DNA of 64,000 nt from Streptomyces sp. SCL15-4 (GCF_033366695.1 NZ_JAOBTQ010000001.1:5270001-5334000), one strand, 5' to 3'; numbered from the stretch's first letter, positions 33,579-42,873 are shown. The notes: a model not told the origin generated them from the sequence alone. Program-made: numbers and translations.

Positions 33579-34967
33579 TCACGCGGTCTCCCGCAGCGCC
33601 AGCACGCTCGCCGCGCCCGCCACCGCCAGTCCCGCCGACACCATCAGGGCGATGTCCGTGCCGCGGGCCAGGTCGCCGGCCGAGGTGGCGAGGGCGATGG
33701 TCAGGGCCACGCCCGCGCAGGAGCCGATGTAGCGGAACGTCTGCTGGGCCCCGGAGCCCATCGCGGCCCGCTCGCGCGGCACCGACTCCACGGCGAGCAG
33801 CGGCAGCGCCCCGTTGAGCAGCCCGCTGCCGATCCCGCCGATGACCAGGCCGGGCAGCAGCCGGGGCCAGGAACCGGCGCCCACGGCACCGAGCATGGTC
33901 AGCACGGCGACCGTGTGCAGCGCGAAGCCCAGGGCGAGCTGGGTGCGCGGGGCGAGCCGGCCGGCCAGGTGCCGGACCTGGAGGGCGACGGCGAAGCTCA
34001 GGCCGGCCCAGAGCAGGAACAGCCAGGCCGTGGTCAGCGGCGCCAGTCCCAGCGTCTGCTGGATCAGCGCCGGCAGATAGCTGAAGACGCCGATCACGGC
34101 GAGTCCGGTGAACAGGCCGCCCGCGGAGGAGGCCAGGAAGCGGCGCCGGCGCAGCAGCCCGAGGTCGATCATCGGGGTGGCGGCCCGGCGCTCCACCGCG
34201 ACGAAGGCGGCGACGAGCAGCACCGCCAGCGCGAGCAGCAGGCCGACCGGGGCGCGCAGCCAGCCGTCCCGGCCCAGGGTGAGGGCCGCGACCAGGGCGG
34301 CGAGCGCCACGCCGAAGGTGAGCGCGCCGAGCACGTCCGGCCGGCCGCCGCGCGGGGCGCGGGACTCGGTCAGGGTCCGGCTGCCGAGCGCGGCGACGAC
34401 GAGGGCGGCGGCGCCCAGCAGGCCGTAGCCGAGCCGCCAGTTCGGCAGCGCGCCCGCGAGCAGCGGGCCCACGGCGATGCCGCCGCTGACGAAGGCGCCC
34501 CACACCCCGGTGGCGTGCAGCCGGCCGCGGGGGGTCGGGAAGGCGTGCACGATCAGTCCGAGCGCGCTGGCCAGCAGGGCCGCGCCGGCCGCGCCCTGGG
34601 CGACGCGGGCCAGGGTGAACTGCCAGGTCGACGTGGTGAACGCGCCGAGGGCGGTGGTCAGGCCGAGGCCGAGGGTGCCGGCGAGGAAGATCCGGCGACG
34701 GCCGTGGTCGTCGGCGAGGCTGCCGGCCACCAGCAGCAGCGCGGCGAGGCCGAGCGGGGTGCCGTTGAGCAGCCAGGCCTGGGCGGAGAGCGGGGTGCCC
34801 AGGTCGCTCGCGGTGTCCGGCAGCGTGACCATCGGCGCGGTGTACGCCATGAGGGTCACGGCGGTCGCGGCGCTGGTCAGGGCGAGGGTGGCGCGGGGGC
34901 GGGCGGGGGCGCCGCCCGGAGTGGTGCCGGTGGCGGCGGAGGTGGTGGCGGAATCGGGCCGGGCCAT
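33579..34967 (-). CDS. MFS drug/metabolite efflux transporter (DHA2-like)
   Basis: 462 residues with about 14 membrane helices. Motif A is GSLADDHGRRRIFLAG, and motif C-like segments GIAVGPLLAGALPNWR are typical of drug/H+ antiporters of the EmrB/QacA type. The ATG at 34967 follows GGAAGGA; longer starts (to 35099) lack a ribosome site. It is divergent from the HxlR regulator gene and is probably under its control. Substrate unknown. Confidence 0.85.
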   Translation of the reverse strand: MARPDSATTSAATGTTPGGAPARPRATLALTSAATAVTLMAYTAPMVTLPDTASDLGTPLSAQAWLLNGTPLGLAALLLVAGSLADDHGRRRIFLAGTLGLGLTTALGAFTTSTWQFTLARVAQGAAGAALLASALGLIVHAFPTPRGRLHATGVWGAFVSGGIAVGPLLAGALPNWRLGYGLLGAAALVVAALGSRTLTESRAPRGGRPDVLGALTFGVALAALVAALTLGRDGWLRAPVGLLLALAVLLVAAFVAVERRAATPMIDLGLLRRRRFLASSAGGLFTGLAVIGVFSYLPALIQQTLGLAPLTTAWLFLLWAGLSFAVALQVRHLAGRLAPRTQLALGFALHTVAVLTMLGAVGAGSWPRLLPGLVIGGIGSGLLNGALPLLAVESVPRERAAMGSGAQQTFRYIGSCAGVALTIALATSAGDLARGTDIALMVSAGLAVAGAASVLALRETA

Positions 34968-35080
34968 GGCCTGTCGTGTCCTTCCGGGGCCCCGCGATCC
35001 GGTCCGGTTCGGTCCGGCGGAGCCCGTGTGCCTCGGTTCGGTCATTGAATCGACGTGGTCGCCGTCACCGTAGCACCGTC

Positions 35081-35097
35081 GGTTCCGTGAATGAACC
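35081..35097. promoter_or_regulatory. Dyad between MFS and HxlR genes
   Basis: GGTTC, seven bases, GAACC, centred in the divergent gap 31-48 bases ahead of the regulator start. Position suits an autoregulatory HxlR operator; the arms are short, so chance is possible. Confidence 0.35.
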
Positions 35098-35128
35098 AAT
35101 ATCCGGTCGCGCGGTTACAGTGGACGGC

Positions 35129-35668
35129 ATGGCACTGGGCAAGGACTACGCGACGCAGGAGTGCTCGATCGCCCGCGCGCTGGAGGTCGTCGGCGAGCGC
35201 TGGACGCTGCTCGTCGTCCGCGACGCGATCTACGGCGTCCGGCGCTACAACGACTTCCTCGTCCACCTCGGCATCCCGCGCGCCGTCCTCTCGGACCGGC
35301 TGCGGACGCTCACCGCGCAGGGCATCCTCGAAAGGCGCCGGTACCAGGAGAGCCCGCCGCGCGACGAGTACGTCGTCACCGAGCGCGGCACCGCCCTCTG
35401 GCCCGCGCTGCGCGCCCTGGGTCAGTGGGGCCGCGAGCACGCCGACGCCGGCCGGCTCAGGTCCTTCCGGCACGCGGACTGCGGCGGGGACGTCGGGCCG
35501 TACGGAACGTGCGCCGACTGCGGAACTCCCGTACCGGTCGCCGACGTTGTCATGGTGCCGGGCCCGGAGCTGGACACCGCTCCGCAGGACCCGGTCAGCA
35601 GGGCGCTGCTGCGGCCGAAGCGGCTCCTGGAGCCCCTGGAGACCGAACCGGCGCACACGGCACACTGA
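35129..35668 (+). CDS. HxlR family transcriptional regulator
   Basis: 179 residues. An HxlR winged helix occupies the first 110: CSIARALEVVGERWTLLVVRDAIYGVRRYNDF, then GIPRAVLSDRLRTLTAQGILERRRYQ and EYVVTERGTALWPAL. The C-terminus has a CGGDVGPYGTCADCG cysteine cluster that could bind metal or sense thiol/redox stress. Divergent from the MFS efflux gene, the usual arrangement for a local repressor of a transporter. Confidence 0.9.
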   Translation: MALGKDYATQECSIARALEVVGERWTLLVVRDAIYGVRRYNDFLVHLGIPRAVLSDRLRTLTAQGILERRRYQESPPRDEYVVTERGTALWPALRALGQWGREHADAGRLRSFRHADCGGDVGPYGTCADCGTPVPVADVVMVPGPELDTAPQDPVSRALLRPKRLLEPLETEPAHTAH

Positions 35669-35700
35669 CGGCGGTACGACGGGGAGAGGGGGCAGTCGCG

Positions 35701-36024
35701 ATGCACGGCCGCGCCGCAGCCCCGCGTTCCCTCGTCTTCCCGCTGTTCCTGGCGCAGCTGCTGCTGCACACCGCCCTCCTCGGCAGCGGCGGTCTCACCG
35801 CCGCCGTCGCTTTCGCCGCGACCGCCACCGCCGCCGCGGCACTCGCCGTCCGCGCCCTGCCGGCCGCGCGGCGCGTGCCCGCCGTGCCTTCGGCCCGGGT
35901 GCGCACGGCGATCCGCGACCGGGCCCGCCGTACGGCCTTCCTGTCCCAGCGCGATCCCGACGCGCCCGGCAGGCGGCGGCCCAGGGCCCCCGGACACGCC
36001 GGACCGGCGACGAGCGCCGCGTAG
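35701..36024 (+). CDS. DUF6412-type small membrane protein
   Basis: 107 residues. Two hydrophobic segments (SLVFPLFLAQLLLHTALLG, LTAAVAFAATATAAAALAV) are followed by an Arg/Pro-rich cytosolic tail with TAFLSQRDPDAPGRRRPRAPG. This small type is usually found directly before a YidC-like gene in actinomycetes, as here. The ATG is preceded by GGGGGC/GGAGAGG. Function unknown; a helper of the adjacent insertase is inferred. Confidence 0.65.
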   Translation: MHGRAAAPRSLVFPLFLAQLLLHTALLGSGGLTAAVAFAATATAAAALAVRALPAARRVPAVPSARVRTAIRDRARRTAFLSQRDPDAPGRRRPRAPGHAGPATSAA

Positions 36025-36189
36025 GGCACCTCCGCGCATCCGTCCGCGCGAGTATCCGTACGTCCGCATGCCCGCAGGACCGCGCGTCCGCCGACGCGTG
36101 ACCCCGCGCGGCTCGTCAGCCGTATCCCCGCCGAATCTCCCTGATTCCCGGCCGTTTCCGGCACGACGAGACCCCCGGAGGGCTCATCC

Positions 36190-36900
36190 ATGTCCGTCTT
36201 CGCCCGTCTGGTCGAGCACCTCGCCGACCTGCTGACCCCGCTCTTCCACGCCTCCGCGGCGGCCGCCGCGATCGTCCTGTTCACCGCGCTGGTACGCCTC
36301 CTCGTCCACCCGCTGTCCCGGGCCGCCGCCCGCGGCCGGCGCGCCCGCGCCGCGCTCCAGCCGAGGATCGACGCGCTGCGCGTCCGGCACGCCCGCGACC
36401 CCGAGCGGCTGCGGCGGGCGGTGCTGGAACTGCACGCCCGGGAAAGGGTCTCCCCGCTCTCCGGCTGCCTGCCCGGCCTGCTCCAGCTGCCCGCCTTCTT
36501 CCTCCTCTTCCACCTCTTCTCCAGCGGCACGATCGGCGGCGAGGCCAACTCCCTCCTCGGCCACCGGCTGTTCGCGGCACCGCTCGGCGGCCGCTGGAGC
36601 GACGCGCTCGCCGACGGCGGAGTGTTCGGCCCGGCCGGAGTCGTCTACCTCTGCCTGTTCGCCCTCGTCGCGGCCGTCGCCACCGTCAACTACCGGCGCG
36701 CCTGCCGCACGACGGCCGGACAGCCGGTCCCGGCGGCCGGCGGTGAGCAGGTGCCCAAACTCGCCGCGGTCGCCCGGCTGACCCCGTTCCTGTCCTTCTT
36801 CACCCTCGTCACGGTGGCGGTCGTCCCGCTGGCCGCGGCGCTGTACGTCGTCACCAGTACGGCGTGGAGCGCGGCGGAGCAGTCCCTGCTGTGCCGCTGA
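36190..36900 (+). CDS. YidC/Oxa1-family membrane protein insertase (secondary, short form)
   Basis: 236 residues, shorter than the main actinobacterial YidC (400+). It has five membrane segments and lacks the long periplasmic and cytosolic tails. The Oxa1 core is visible: LVRLLVHPLSRAAARGRRARAALQPRIDALRVRHARDPERLRRAVLELH (cytosolic hairpin), then VSPLSGCLPGLLQLPAFFLLFHLF. The positively charged residue in the membrane groove is likely Arg42 in LVRLLVHP (inference). A paralogue rather than the essential YidC. Confidence 0.85.
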   Translation: MSVFARLVEHLADLLTPLFHASAAAAAIVLFTALVRLLVHPLSRAAARGRRARAALQPRIDALRVRHARDPERLRRAVLELHARERVSPLSGCLPGLLQLPAFFLLFHLFSSGTIGGEANSLLGHRLFAAPLGGRWSDALADGGVFGPAGVVYLCLFALVAAVATVNYRRACRTTAGQPVPAAGGEQVPKLAAVARLTPFLSFFTLVTVAVVPLAAALYVVTSTAWSAAEQSLLCR

Positions 36901-37043
36901 CCGCTGAGCGGTACCGGGCGTCCCGGTTACGGTCCAGTACCTGAACAAGGTCTTGCGGAGTGGACGGCGGAATTGGAGGATCGGCCAGTCCTCCGATGGC
37001 TGCACACATCGGCGGGCGCCCGCGATCGAGGGAGATGGTGACC

Positions 37044-37901
37044 GTGAAGCTGCTGCGAGTCGGTACGGCCGGGGCCGAACGCCCCGCACTGCTCGACGCC
37101 GAGGGGACCCTCCGGGACCTGTCGGGCCTCGTGGACGACATCGACGGCGCGCTCCTCGCCGACGAGGACGCGCTCGGCCGGATCCGCGCGGCGGCCGAGT
37201 CCGGCGGCCTGCCCGCGCTGGACGCGGCCGGACTGCGGATCGGGCCCCCGCTCGGCCGGATCGGGAAGGTCGTGTGCATCGGGCTCAACTACCACGACCA
37301 CGCCCGCGAGACCGGCGCCGAGCCGCCCTCCGAGCCGGTCGTCTTCCTCAAGGCGCCGGACACGGTGGTCGGGCCGGACGACACGGTGCTGGTGCCGCGC
37401 GGCTCGGTGAAGACCGACTGGGAGGTCGAGCTGGCGGTCGTCATCGGCCGTACGGCCCGCTACCTGGACTCGGCGGCGGAGGGGCTCGCGCACGTCGCCG
37501 GGTACGCGGTGGCGCACGACGTCTCCGAGCGGGAGTTCCAGATCGAGCGGGGCGGGACCTGGGACAAGGGCAAGAACTGCGAGACGTTCAACCCGCTGGG
37601 CCCGTGGCTGGTGACGGCCGACGAGATCACCGACCCGCAGGACCTGTCCCTGCGGCTGTGGGTGAACGGCGAGCTGAAGCAGGACGGTACGACGGCCGAG
37701 CAGATCTTTCCCGTGGGCGAGGTCGTGCGCTACCTCAGCCGGTTCATGACCCTGTATCCCGGCGACGTCATCAACACCGGCACGCCGGCCGGGGTGGCGA
37801 TGGGAGCGCCCGAGCCGAAGCCGTACCTGCGCGCCGGGGACGTGGTGGAGCTGGAGATCACCGGGCTCGGTCGGCAGCGGCAGGAGCTGAAGGACGCGTA
37901 G
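37044..37901 (+). CDS. Fumarylacetoacetate hydrolase (FAH) family protein
   Basis: 285 residues. The FAH C-terminal domain begins around residue 70: KVVCIGLNYHDHARETG, then EPVVFLKAPDTVVGP, DWEVELAVVIGRTA (metal-binding Glu residues), DVSEREFQIERGGTWDKGKNCETFNPLGPWLV and GDVINTGTPAGVAMG. Likely a 2-keto-acid or 2,4-diketo hydrolase such as those in aromatic or sugar-acid degradation; the substrate is open. The GTG at 37044 has GAGGGAG nine bases upstream, better than ATG 37035, which abuts that site. Confidence 0.9.
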   Translation: MKLLRVGTAGAERPALLDAEGTLRDLSGLVDDIDGALLADEDALGRIRAAAESGGLPALDAAGLRIGPPLGRIGKVVCIGLNYHDHARETGAEPPSEPVVFLKAPDTVVGPDDTVLVPRGSVKTDWEVELAVVIGRTARYLDSAAEGLAHVAGYAVAHDVSEREFQIERGGTWDKGKNCETFNPLGPWLVTADEITDPQDLSLRLWVNGELKQDGTTAEQIFPVGEVVRYLSRFMTLYPGDVINTGTPAGVAMGAPEPKPYLRAGDVVELEITGLGRQRQELKDA

Positions 37902-38000
37902 ACGCTCCGCCGGGAGCGCCGGGAACCGCTCCGGCCTCGTGGCCCGCGCGTGGTTCCCGGGCCGGCCGCGTGGTTCCCGGCGCCCCTCGGGCCGGACCGG

Positions 38001-38867
38001 CTATCCCAGCAGCGAGGCCAGCCGGCGCCACTCCTGCCTGGGGAGGGTGTCGCCGGTGTCCGCCGTCACCACCTGGAGGGCCACGTGGTCCGCGCCCGCC
38101 TCGTGGAAGGCGGTCACGCGCTCGCGGATCCGGTCCTCCTCGCCCCAGGCGAAGACCGCGTCGACGAGCCGGTCGCTGCCGCCTTCGGCGACGTCCGCCT
38201 CCGTGAAGCCCAGCCGCAGGAAGTTGTTCGTGTAGTTGGGCAGGCGCAGATAGTTGGCCAGGTAGGCGCGGGCCGTCTCGCGGGCGCGGTCCGGGTCGGA
38301 CTCCAGGACCACCTTCAGCTCCGGGGCCAGCAGCGGACCCGTGCCCAGGATCTCCCGGGCCTCGGCGGTGTGTTCGGGCGTGGTCAGGTACGGGATCGCG
38401 CCGGCCGCGCGGTCGCGGGACAGCTCCAGCATCCGGGGGCCGAGCGCGGCCAGCACCCGGCGTCCGGCGGGCACGCCCGCCCGGTCCAGCTCGTCCAGAT
38501 AGTCGACCATCGCCCCGTACGGGCGGCGGTAGTCCTTCACCAGCGGACCGTGGCTCACTCCGAGGCCCAGCGCGAACCGGCCGGGGTGGGCCGCCTCCAG
38601 CTCGGCGAAGCCGGCCGCGGTGGTGGCGGCCTCCCGCTGCCAGATGTTCAGGATGCTGGTGCCCACGACGATGCCCCGGGTGGCGCCGACGAGCGGGGCC
38701 GCGTGGTCCTCGGAGCTGTTGCCGCCCAGCCAGATCGCGCCGTACCCGAGTTCCTCCAGCTCGGCCGCGGCCTCGTCCAGCTCGCGGCGCCGGGCCGGGT
38801 CCTCGGAGCGCAGTTCGAAGCTCCAGACGCCGTACCGGCCGACGGTCTCCTTCAGTGCGGTGGTCAT
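38001..38867 (-). CDS. F420-dependent LLM-class oxidoreductase (TIGR03620-like)
   Basis: 288 residues with a luciferase-like TIM barrel. ELEELGYGAIWLGGNS, RGIVVGTSILNIWQREAATTAAGFAELEAAHPGRFALGLGVSHGPLVK and GADHVALQVVTAD are hallmark segments of actinobacterial F420-dependent enzymes. No partner gene gives the substrate. The ATG at 38867 is preceded by a GGAGGGATC ribosome site. Confidence 0.85.
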   Translation of the reverse strand: MTTALKETVGRYGVWSFELRSEDPARRRELDEAAAELEELGYGAIWLGGNSSEDHAAPLVGATRGIVVGTSILNIWQREAATTAAGFAELEAAHPGRFALGLGVSHGPLVKDYRRPYGAMVDYLDELDRAGVPAGRRVLAALGPRMLELSRDRAAGAIPYLTTPEHTAEAREILGTGPLLAPELKVVLESDPDRARETARAYLANYLRLPNYTNNFLRLGFTEADVAEGGSDRLVDAVFAWGEEDRIRERVTAFHEAGADHVALQVVTADTGDTLPRQEWRRLASLLG

Positions 38868-38962
38868 CGGATGCGATCCCTCCGGTGGTGGACTGAGGCC
38901 ATGATCGTGCGGCCTTCCGTCGTGGCAACCGGAGGGCGCCCCGGGTGATTCCCGCTGTTCCC

Positions 38963-39442
38963 TCAGTCGGCCGAACGGCCGAGGAACTCCTCCAGCGCCT
39001 CCACCACCAGCCGGTGGTCCTCCAGCTGGGGCAGACCGGAGACGGTCACCGCGCCGATCACGCCGGCGCCCTCCACCGTCAGCGGGAAGGAGCCGCCGTG
39101 CGCCGCGTAGGTGTCCGGGTCGAGGCGGGAGGACTCCTCGAAGGTCGTGCCCTTGGCGCGGAAGCGGGCGCCGACCAGGTAGGACGGGGCGCCGTAGCGC
39201 TCCACCACCCGGCGCTTGCGGGCGATCCAGGCGTCGTTGTCCGGGGTGGAGCCGGGCAGGGCGGCGTGGAAGAGCTGCTGGCCGGCGCGGTGGATGTCGA
39301 CGGCGACCGGCGCCCGGCGCTCCCGGGCCAGGTCGACCAGGAGGCAGCCGAGGGCCCAGGCGTCCTCGTGGGTGAACCGCTTGAGGACCAGGCGCCGCTG
39401 CTGCGCCTCCAGTTCCTGGACGGTCGGGGTGTTGTCGGGCAT
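38963..39442 (-). CDS. UPF0303/heme-degrading domain (HbpS/GlcG-like) protein
   Basis: 159 residues. LGCLLVDLARERRAPVAVDIHRAGQQLFHAALPGSTPDNDAWIARKRRVVERYG and GGSFPLTVEGAGVIGAVTVSGLPQLEDHRLVVEAL are the UPF0303 (COG4702) pattern, related to GlcG/HbpS. The ATG at 39442 overlaps the stop of the Gfo/Idh gene (TGATG), so the two are translationally coupled and probably regulated by the ROK protein. Confidence 0.8.
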   Translation of the reverse strand: MPDNTPTVQELEAQQRRLVLKRFTHEDAWALGCLLVDLARERRAPVAVDIHRAGQQLFHAALPGSTPDNDAWIARKRRVVERYGAPSYLVGARFRAKGTTFEESSRLDPDTYAAHGGSFPLTVEGAGVIGAVTVSGLPQLEDHRLVVEALEEFLGRSAD

Positions 39443-40515
39443 CAGAGGGTCACCGTCACCTTGTCGCGGGCGGACCGGCGGGCCGCCTCCAGTACGTCGA
39501 GCGCGGCGGCCGCCTCCAGGGCGGTCACCGGGTTGGGGCCGGCGCCGCGCAGGGCGGCGGCGACGGCCGCGTAGTAGGCGGGGTAGTCGCCCGGCAGGGT
39601 CGGTACGGGGGTGCCGCCGCCGGTCAGCGGGGAGTCACCGGAGCCGATGCGGCCCCACAGCGACTCGTCCTCGGCGCCCCAGTCGGCGGTGGTGCCGGGC
39701 CGGCCGCCCTCGCGCAGCGCCGCCTCCTGCGGGTCCAGGCCGTACTTCACATAGCCCGCGCGCGAGCCCAGCACCCGGAAGCGGGGGCCGAGCTGGGCGG
39801 TCGTCGCGGAGACGTACAGGTGGGAGCGGACGCCGCTCGTGTGGGTGAGCGCGATGAAGGTGTCGTCGTCGGTCTCGGCGCCCGGGCGGCGGATGTCCGT
39901 CTCGGCGTAGACCTCGGCGGCCGGGCCGAAGAGGACCAGGGCCTGGTCGACGACGTGGCTGCCGAGGTCGTAGAGCAGACCTCCGATCTCTGCCGGGTCG
40001 CCGGACTCGCGCCAGCCGCCCTTGGGCCGCGGACGCCAGCGCTCGAAGCGGGACTCGAACCGCCAGGCGTCGCCGAGCGCGCCGTCCGCCAGCAGTCCGC
40101 GCAGGGTCAGGAAGTCGTTGTCCCAGCGGCGGTTCTGGAAGACCGACAGCAGCAGACCGCGCTCCTCGGCGCGGGCGGCCAGCGCGCGGGCCTCGGCCGC
40201 GGTGCCGGCGACCGGCTTGTCCACGACCACCGGCAGGCCGGCGTCGAGGGCGGCGGTGGCGAGCGGTACGTGCGTCTTGTTCGGCGAGGCGACGACGACG
40301 AGGTCCAGCTCGTCCGCCCGCGCGAACAGTTCCTCGGCGGTGGCGGCGAGCCTGACGTCCGGGAACTCGGCGCGGGCCTGCTGCTGCCGCTCCGGGTTGG
40401 TGGTCACCACGGTGTCCAGGGCGAGGCCCTCGGTCGCGGCGATCAGCGGGGCGTGGAAGACCGAGCCGGCGAGGCCGTAGCCGATCAGGCCGACGCGGAG
40501 GGGGGTAGCAGTCAT
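39442..40515 (-). CDS. Gfo/Idh/MocA family NAD(P)-dependent oxidoreductase
   Basis: 357 residues. The Rossmann start is VGLIGYGLAGSVFHAPLI; the EKP-type motif is VVVDKPVAGTAAEA; FQNRRWDNDFLTLR and YDLGSHVVDQALVLFG are typical of this family. Acts on sugars or polyols; the divergent ROK regulator supports a carbohydrate role. It is the first gene of a two-gene operon. Its ATG lies seven bases from the ROK palindrome and no strong ribosome site is seen, so the leader must be very short. Confidence 0.88.
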   Translation of the reverse strand: MTATPLRVGLIGYGLAGSVFHAPLIAATEGLALDTVVTTNPERQQQARAEFPDVRLAATAEELFARADELDLVVVASPNKTHVPLATAALDAGLPVVVDKPVAGTAAEARALAARAEERGLLLSVFQNRRWDNDFLTLRGLLADGALGDAWRFESRFERWRPRPKGGWRESGDPAEIGGLLYDLGSHVVDQALVLFGPAAEVYAETDIRRPGAETDDDTFIALTHTSGVRSHLYVSATTAQLGPRFRVLGSRAGYVKYGLDPQEAALREGGRPGTTADWGAEDESLWGRIGSGDSPLTGGGTPVPTLPGDYPAYYAAVAAALRGAGPNPVTALEAAAALDVLEAARRSARDKVTVTL

Positions 40516-40521
40516 GCGTCC

Positions 40522-40548
40522 CACTTTGGCAACGCTGTTGCGAAAGTG
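40522..40548. promoter_or_regulatory. 27-bp ROK-type operator between divergent genes
   Basis: Arm CACTTTGGCAAC and arm GTTGCGAAAGTG are complementary with one mismatch and three bases between them. The site occupies most of the 48-base gap between the Gfo/Idh ATG (40515, minus) and the ROK ATG (40564, plus), ideal for repressing both. Confidence 0.75.
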
Positions 40549-40563
40549 CAAGCGGTGGGGAGA

Positions 40564-41700
40564 ATGGACGACGTGAAGAGCAGTGGTGGGCCGGTGGGGG
40601 CGAATCTCGGTGTGGTGCGCAGCCACAACACGGCGTTGGTGCTGGGGCTGCTGCGGGACGCCGGGGCCGAGGGCGTCAGCCGGCTGGAGCTGGCCGAGCG
40701 CACCGGGCTGACCCCTCAGGCCGTCAGCAAGATCACCGCGCGGTTGCGGGCGGAGGGGTTCGCGGCGGAGGCCGGGCGGCGGGCGTCGACCGGGGGCAAG
40801 CCGCGCACGGTACTGCGGCTGGTGCCGGAGGCGGGGCATGCCGTCGGAGTGCACCTGGACCGCGACGAACTGCGCGCGGTGCTCGTCGACCTGGACGGGG
40901 CCGTGGTGGCGGAGCGGCGCGGGGAACTGGACCTCGGGGCGGGGGCCGGGGCCGTGCTCGGCGCGGTCTGCGCGGCGGTCCGCGCGGTGGCCGGACGGCG
41001 GCTCGGCGAGGGCCCTGCCGGCGGCGGACCGCTGGTCGGGGTGGGGGTGGCGCTGCCGGGTCCGCTGGACCATGCGGGCGGGGTGCTGCACCGGGTCACC
41101 GGGTTCCCCGAGTGGGACGGCTTCCCGCTGCGGGACGCGCTCGCGGAGCGGCTGCGGATGCCGGTGGTGGTGGACAAGGACACCAACGCGGCGGCGCTCG
41201 GGCTGGCGGTCGGCGGCGCGCAGGAGGCGGCGGGCCGCTCGTTCGCGTACCTGCACCTCGGTACGGGGCTCGGGGCCGGGCTGGTGATCGACGGCAGCGT
41301 GCACCGCGGGGCGCGGACCGGGGCGGGCGAGTTCGGCCACCAGGTGATCCAGCTGGACGGGCCGCGGTGCGAGTGCGGGAACCGCGGCTGCGTGGAGGCG
41401 CTGTGCCTCGGCGCGGCGGCGCGCGGGGAGATCGCGGAGGCGGCACGGGTCCTCGGCGTGGCGGCCGGGAACCTGGTCGGCCTGCTGGACATCGACGGGG
41501 TCCTGCTCGGGGGACGCACGGTCGCCGGGGCGCCGGAGGTCTATGTACGGGGCGTCACCGAGGTGCTGACGACCCGGGCCCGGCGCCAGGGAGCGACCGG
41601 GCCCACGCCGGTGGGGGTCGCTCCGAGGGGTGAGCGCCTGGTGGCCGAGGGAGCGGCACAACTGCTGCTGGCCCCGCTGTTCGGGCGAGGGGACGCGTGA
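40564..41700 (+). CDS. ROK family transcriptional regulator
   Basis: 378 residues. An N-terminal winged HTH (SRLELAERTGLTPQAVSKITARLRAEGFA) is followed by a ROK sugar-kinase-like domain. The ROK part has VGVGVALPGPLDHAGGVLHRV, VDKDTNAAALG, AYLHLGTGLGAGLVIDG, the H...zinc site GHQVIQLDGPRCECGNRGCVEALC. A NagC/XylR-type repressor of the divergent Gfo/Idh-UPF0303 operon, presumably relieved by a sugar. The operator at 40522-40548 lies 16 bases ahead of its ATG. Confidence 0.88.
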   Translation: MDDVKSSGGPVGANLGVVRSHNTALVLGLLRDAGAEGVSRLELAERTGLTPQAVSKITARLRAEGFAAEAGRRASTGGKPRTVLRLVPEAGHAVGVHLDRDELRAVLVDLDGAVVAERRGELDLGAGAGAVLGAVCAAVRAVAGRRLGEGPAGGGPLVGVGVALPGPLDHAGGVLHRVTGFPEWDGFPLRDALAERLRMPVVVDKDTNAAALGLAVGGAQEAAGRSFAYLHLGTGLGAGLVIDGSVHRGARTGAGEFGHQVIQLDGPRCECGNRGCVEALCLGAAARGEIAEAARVLGVAAGNLVGLLDIDGVLLGGRTVAGAPEVYVRGVTEVLTTRARRQGATGPTPVGVAPRGERLVAEGAAQLLLAPLFGRGDA

Positions 41701-41991
41701 GGGGCTCGGCGGTTCACGACGCCGGGACGGTGCGCTCCGACGACGGCGCACGCGGAACCGCGCGGCCGGCCGTGGCGGGGCCGTAGGGGCTGACGGGGCG
41801 GTGGCCCTGCCCGGCGTGTCGGGTGGTGCGGCTGTCACGGCGCGCCGTCTCCAGGGGCGCGTGCGGCCGGCCGTGGTGGGGCCGCGGGCATGCGCGGCCG
41901 GTGGGCCCTGTCCGCTGGTAGAGGGGACTTGTCCGGCGCCCCGGCATGGCGGCGCGGTCCGTCCCGCCCCGCCCGGCAGGGTCATGTGTTC

Positions 41992-42873
41992 ATGCGATTG
42001 TGCACGTCCCTGTCCCTCTTCCTCACCGCGGCAGCCGCCACCGCCGTCACCTCCACCGCCGTCCCCCTGCCGGCGCGCGCCGCCCAGGCCCCAGCCGCCC
42101 AGGCCCCCGCCGCCTCCTCCTGCGCCGGCACCGACGCGCGGACCTTCCCGCTGGCCGCGAGGATCCGGGGCGGCCCGGTGTCGTACGAGGCCGGCGGCGC
42201 ACCCGGCACCTGGTACCTCGACCTCACCAACACCACCGACCGGACCTGCGCCGGCGTCCACCCGGTCGTGGTCCTCGTGGACGAGAAGCGCGCGCTGCGC
42301 CCGGACCAGCCGCGCCTGCACTTCTACGACGGCCCCCGCGCCCGTCCGGTCGCCTTCGAGGCCACCGACGCCGAGGAACTGGTCGGCGTGCTGGACGGCC
42401 CCGGCTTCGCCGGGTTCACCGTGCCGGCCGGCCGGACCGTGAGCGTACGCATCCGGTTCTCGCTCGCTCCCGACGCCGTGGCCGACGAGGTCACCGCCAA
42501 CGCCGCCGTCGTACAGCGGCGGGGCCAGGACGGCGACTGGATCGGGGAGTCCGACGCCTACCGCTTCGGCATCGCCGGGGACACGGAGGCGGACGCCGAA
42601 GACGCCGAACATCCTGAGGAGGACCCGGAGGAAGTCGAGGAAGCCCGCGCCGCACCCCCGTCCGGCACCCCGCGTCCCACCCACGACACCGTCCACCCCG
42701 TGGCCGTACCCACCACCACCGGCCCCTCCCGCCCCCGGCCCGAGTCCCTCCCCGCGCGGTTGACCCGCATCGCGGCCGGACTCACCCACGCCCCCCTCGC
42801 CGTCCTCGTCCCCCTGTTCGTCCTCCTGGCCGCCGTCACCGGCGCCTTCCTCCTCTTCCGTGACCGCCGCTGA
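41992..42873 (+). CDS. Secreted, C-terminally membrane-anchored protein, unknown
   Basis: 293 residues. Signal peptide (LCTSLSLFLTAAAATAVTSTAVPLPARAAQA), then a beta-rich extracellular domain with GGAPGTWYLDLTNTTDRTCAGVHPVVVLVD and FTVPAGRTVSVRIRFSL, an acidic Glu/Asp stretch and a Pro/Thr linker. A C-terminal membrane helix (LAVLVPLFVLLAAVTGAFLLF) and RDRR tail end it. No LPxTG motif precedes the helix, so anchoring is by the helix. The domain resembles DUF4232/CARDB-like folds only vaguely. Function unknown. Confidence 0.7.
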   Translation: MRLCTSLSLFLTAAAATAVTSTAVPLPARAAQAPAAQAPAASSCAGTDARTFPLAARIRGGPVSYEAGGAPGTWYLDLTNTTDRTCAGVHPVVVLVDEKRALRPDQPRLHFYDGPRARPVAFEATDAEELVGVLDGPGFAGFTVPAGRTVSVRIRFSLAPDAVADEVTANAAVVQRRGQDGDWIGESDAYRFGIAGDTEADAEDAEHPEEDPEEVEEARAAPPSGTPRPTHDTVHPVAVPTTTGPSRPRPESLPARLTRIAAGLTHAPLAVLVPLFVLLAAVTGAFLLFRDRR

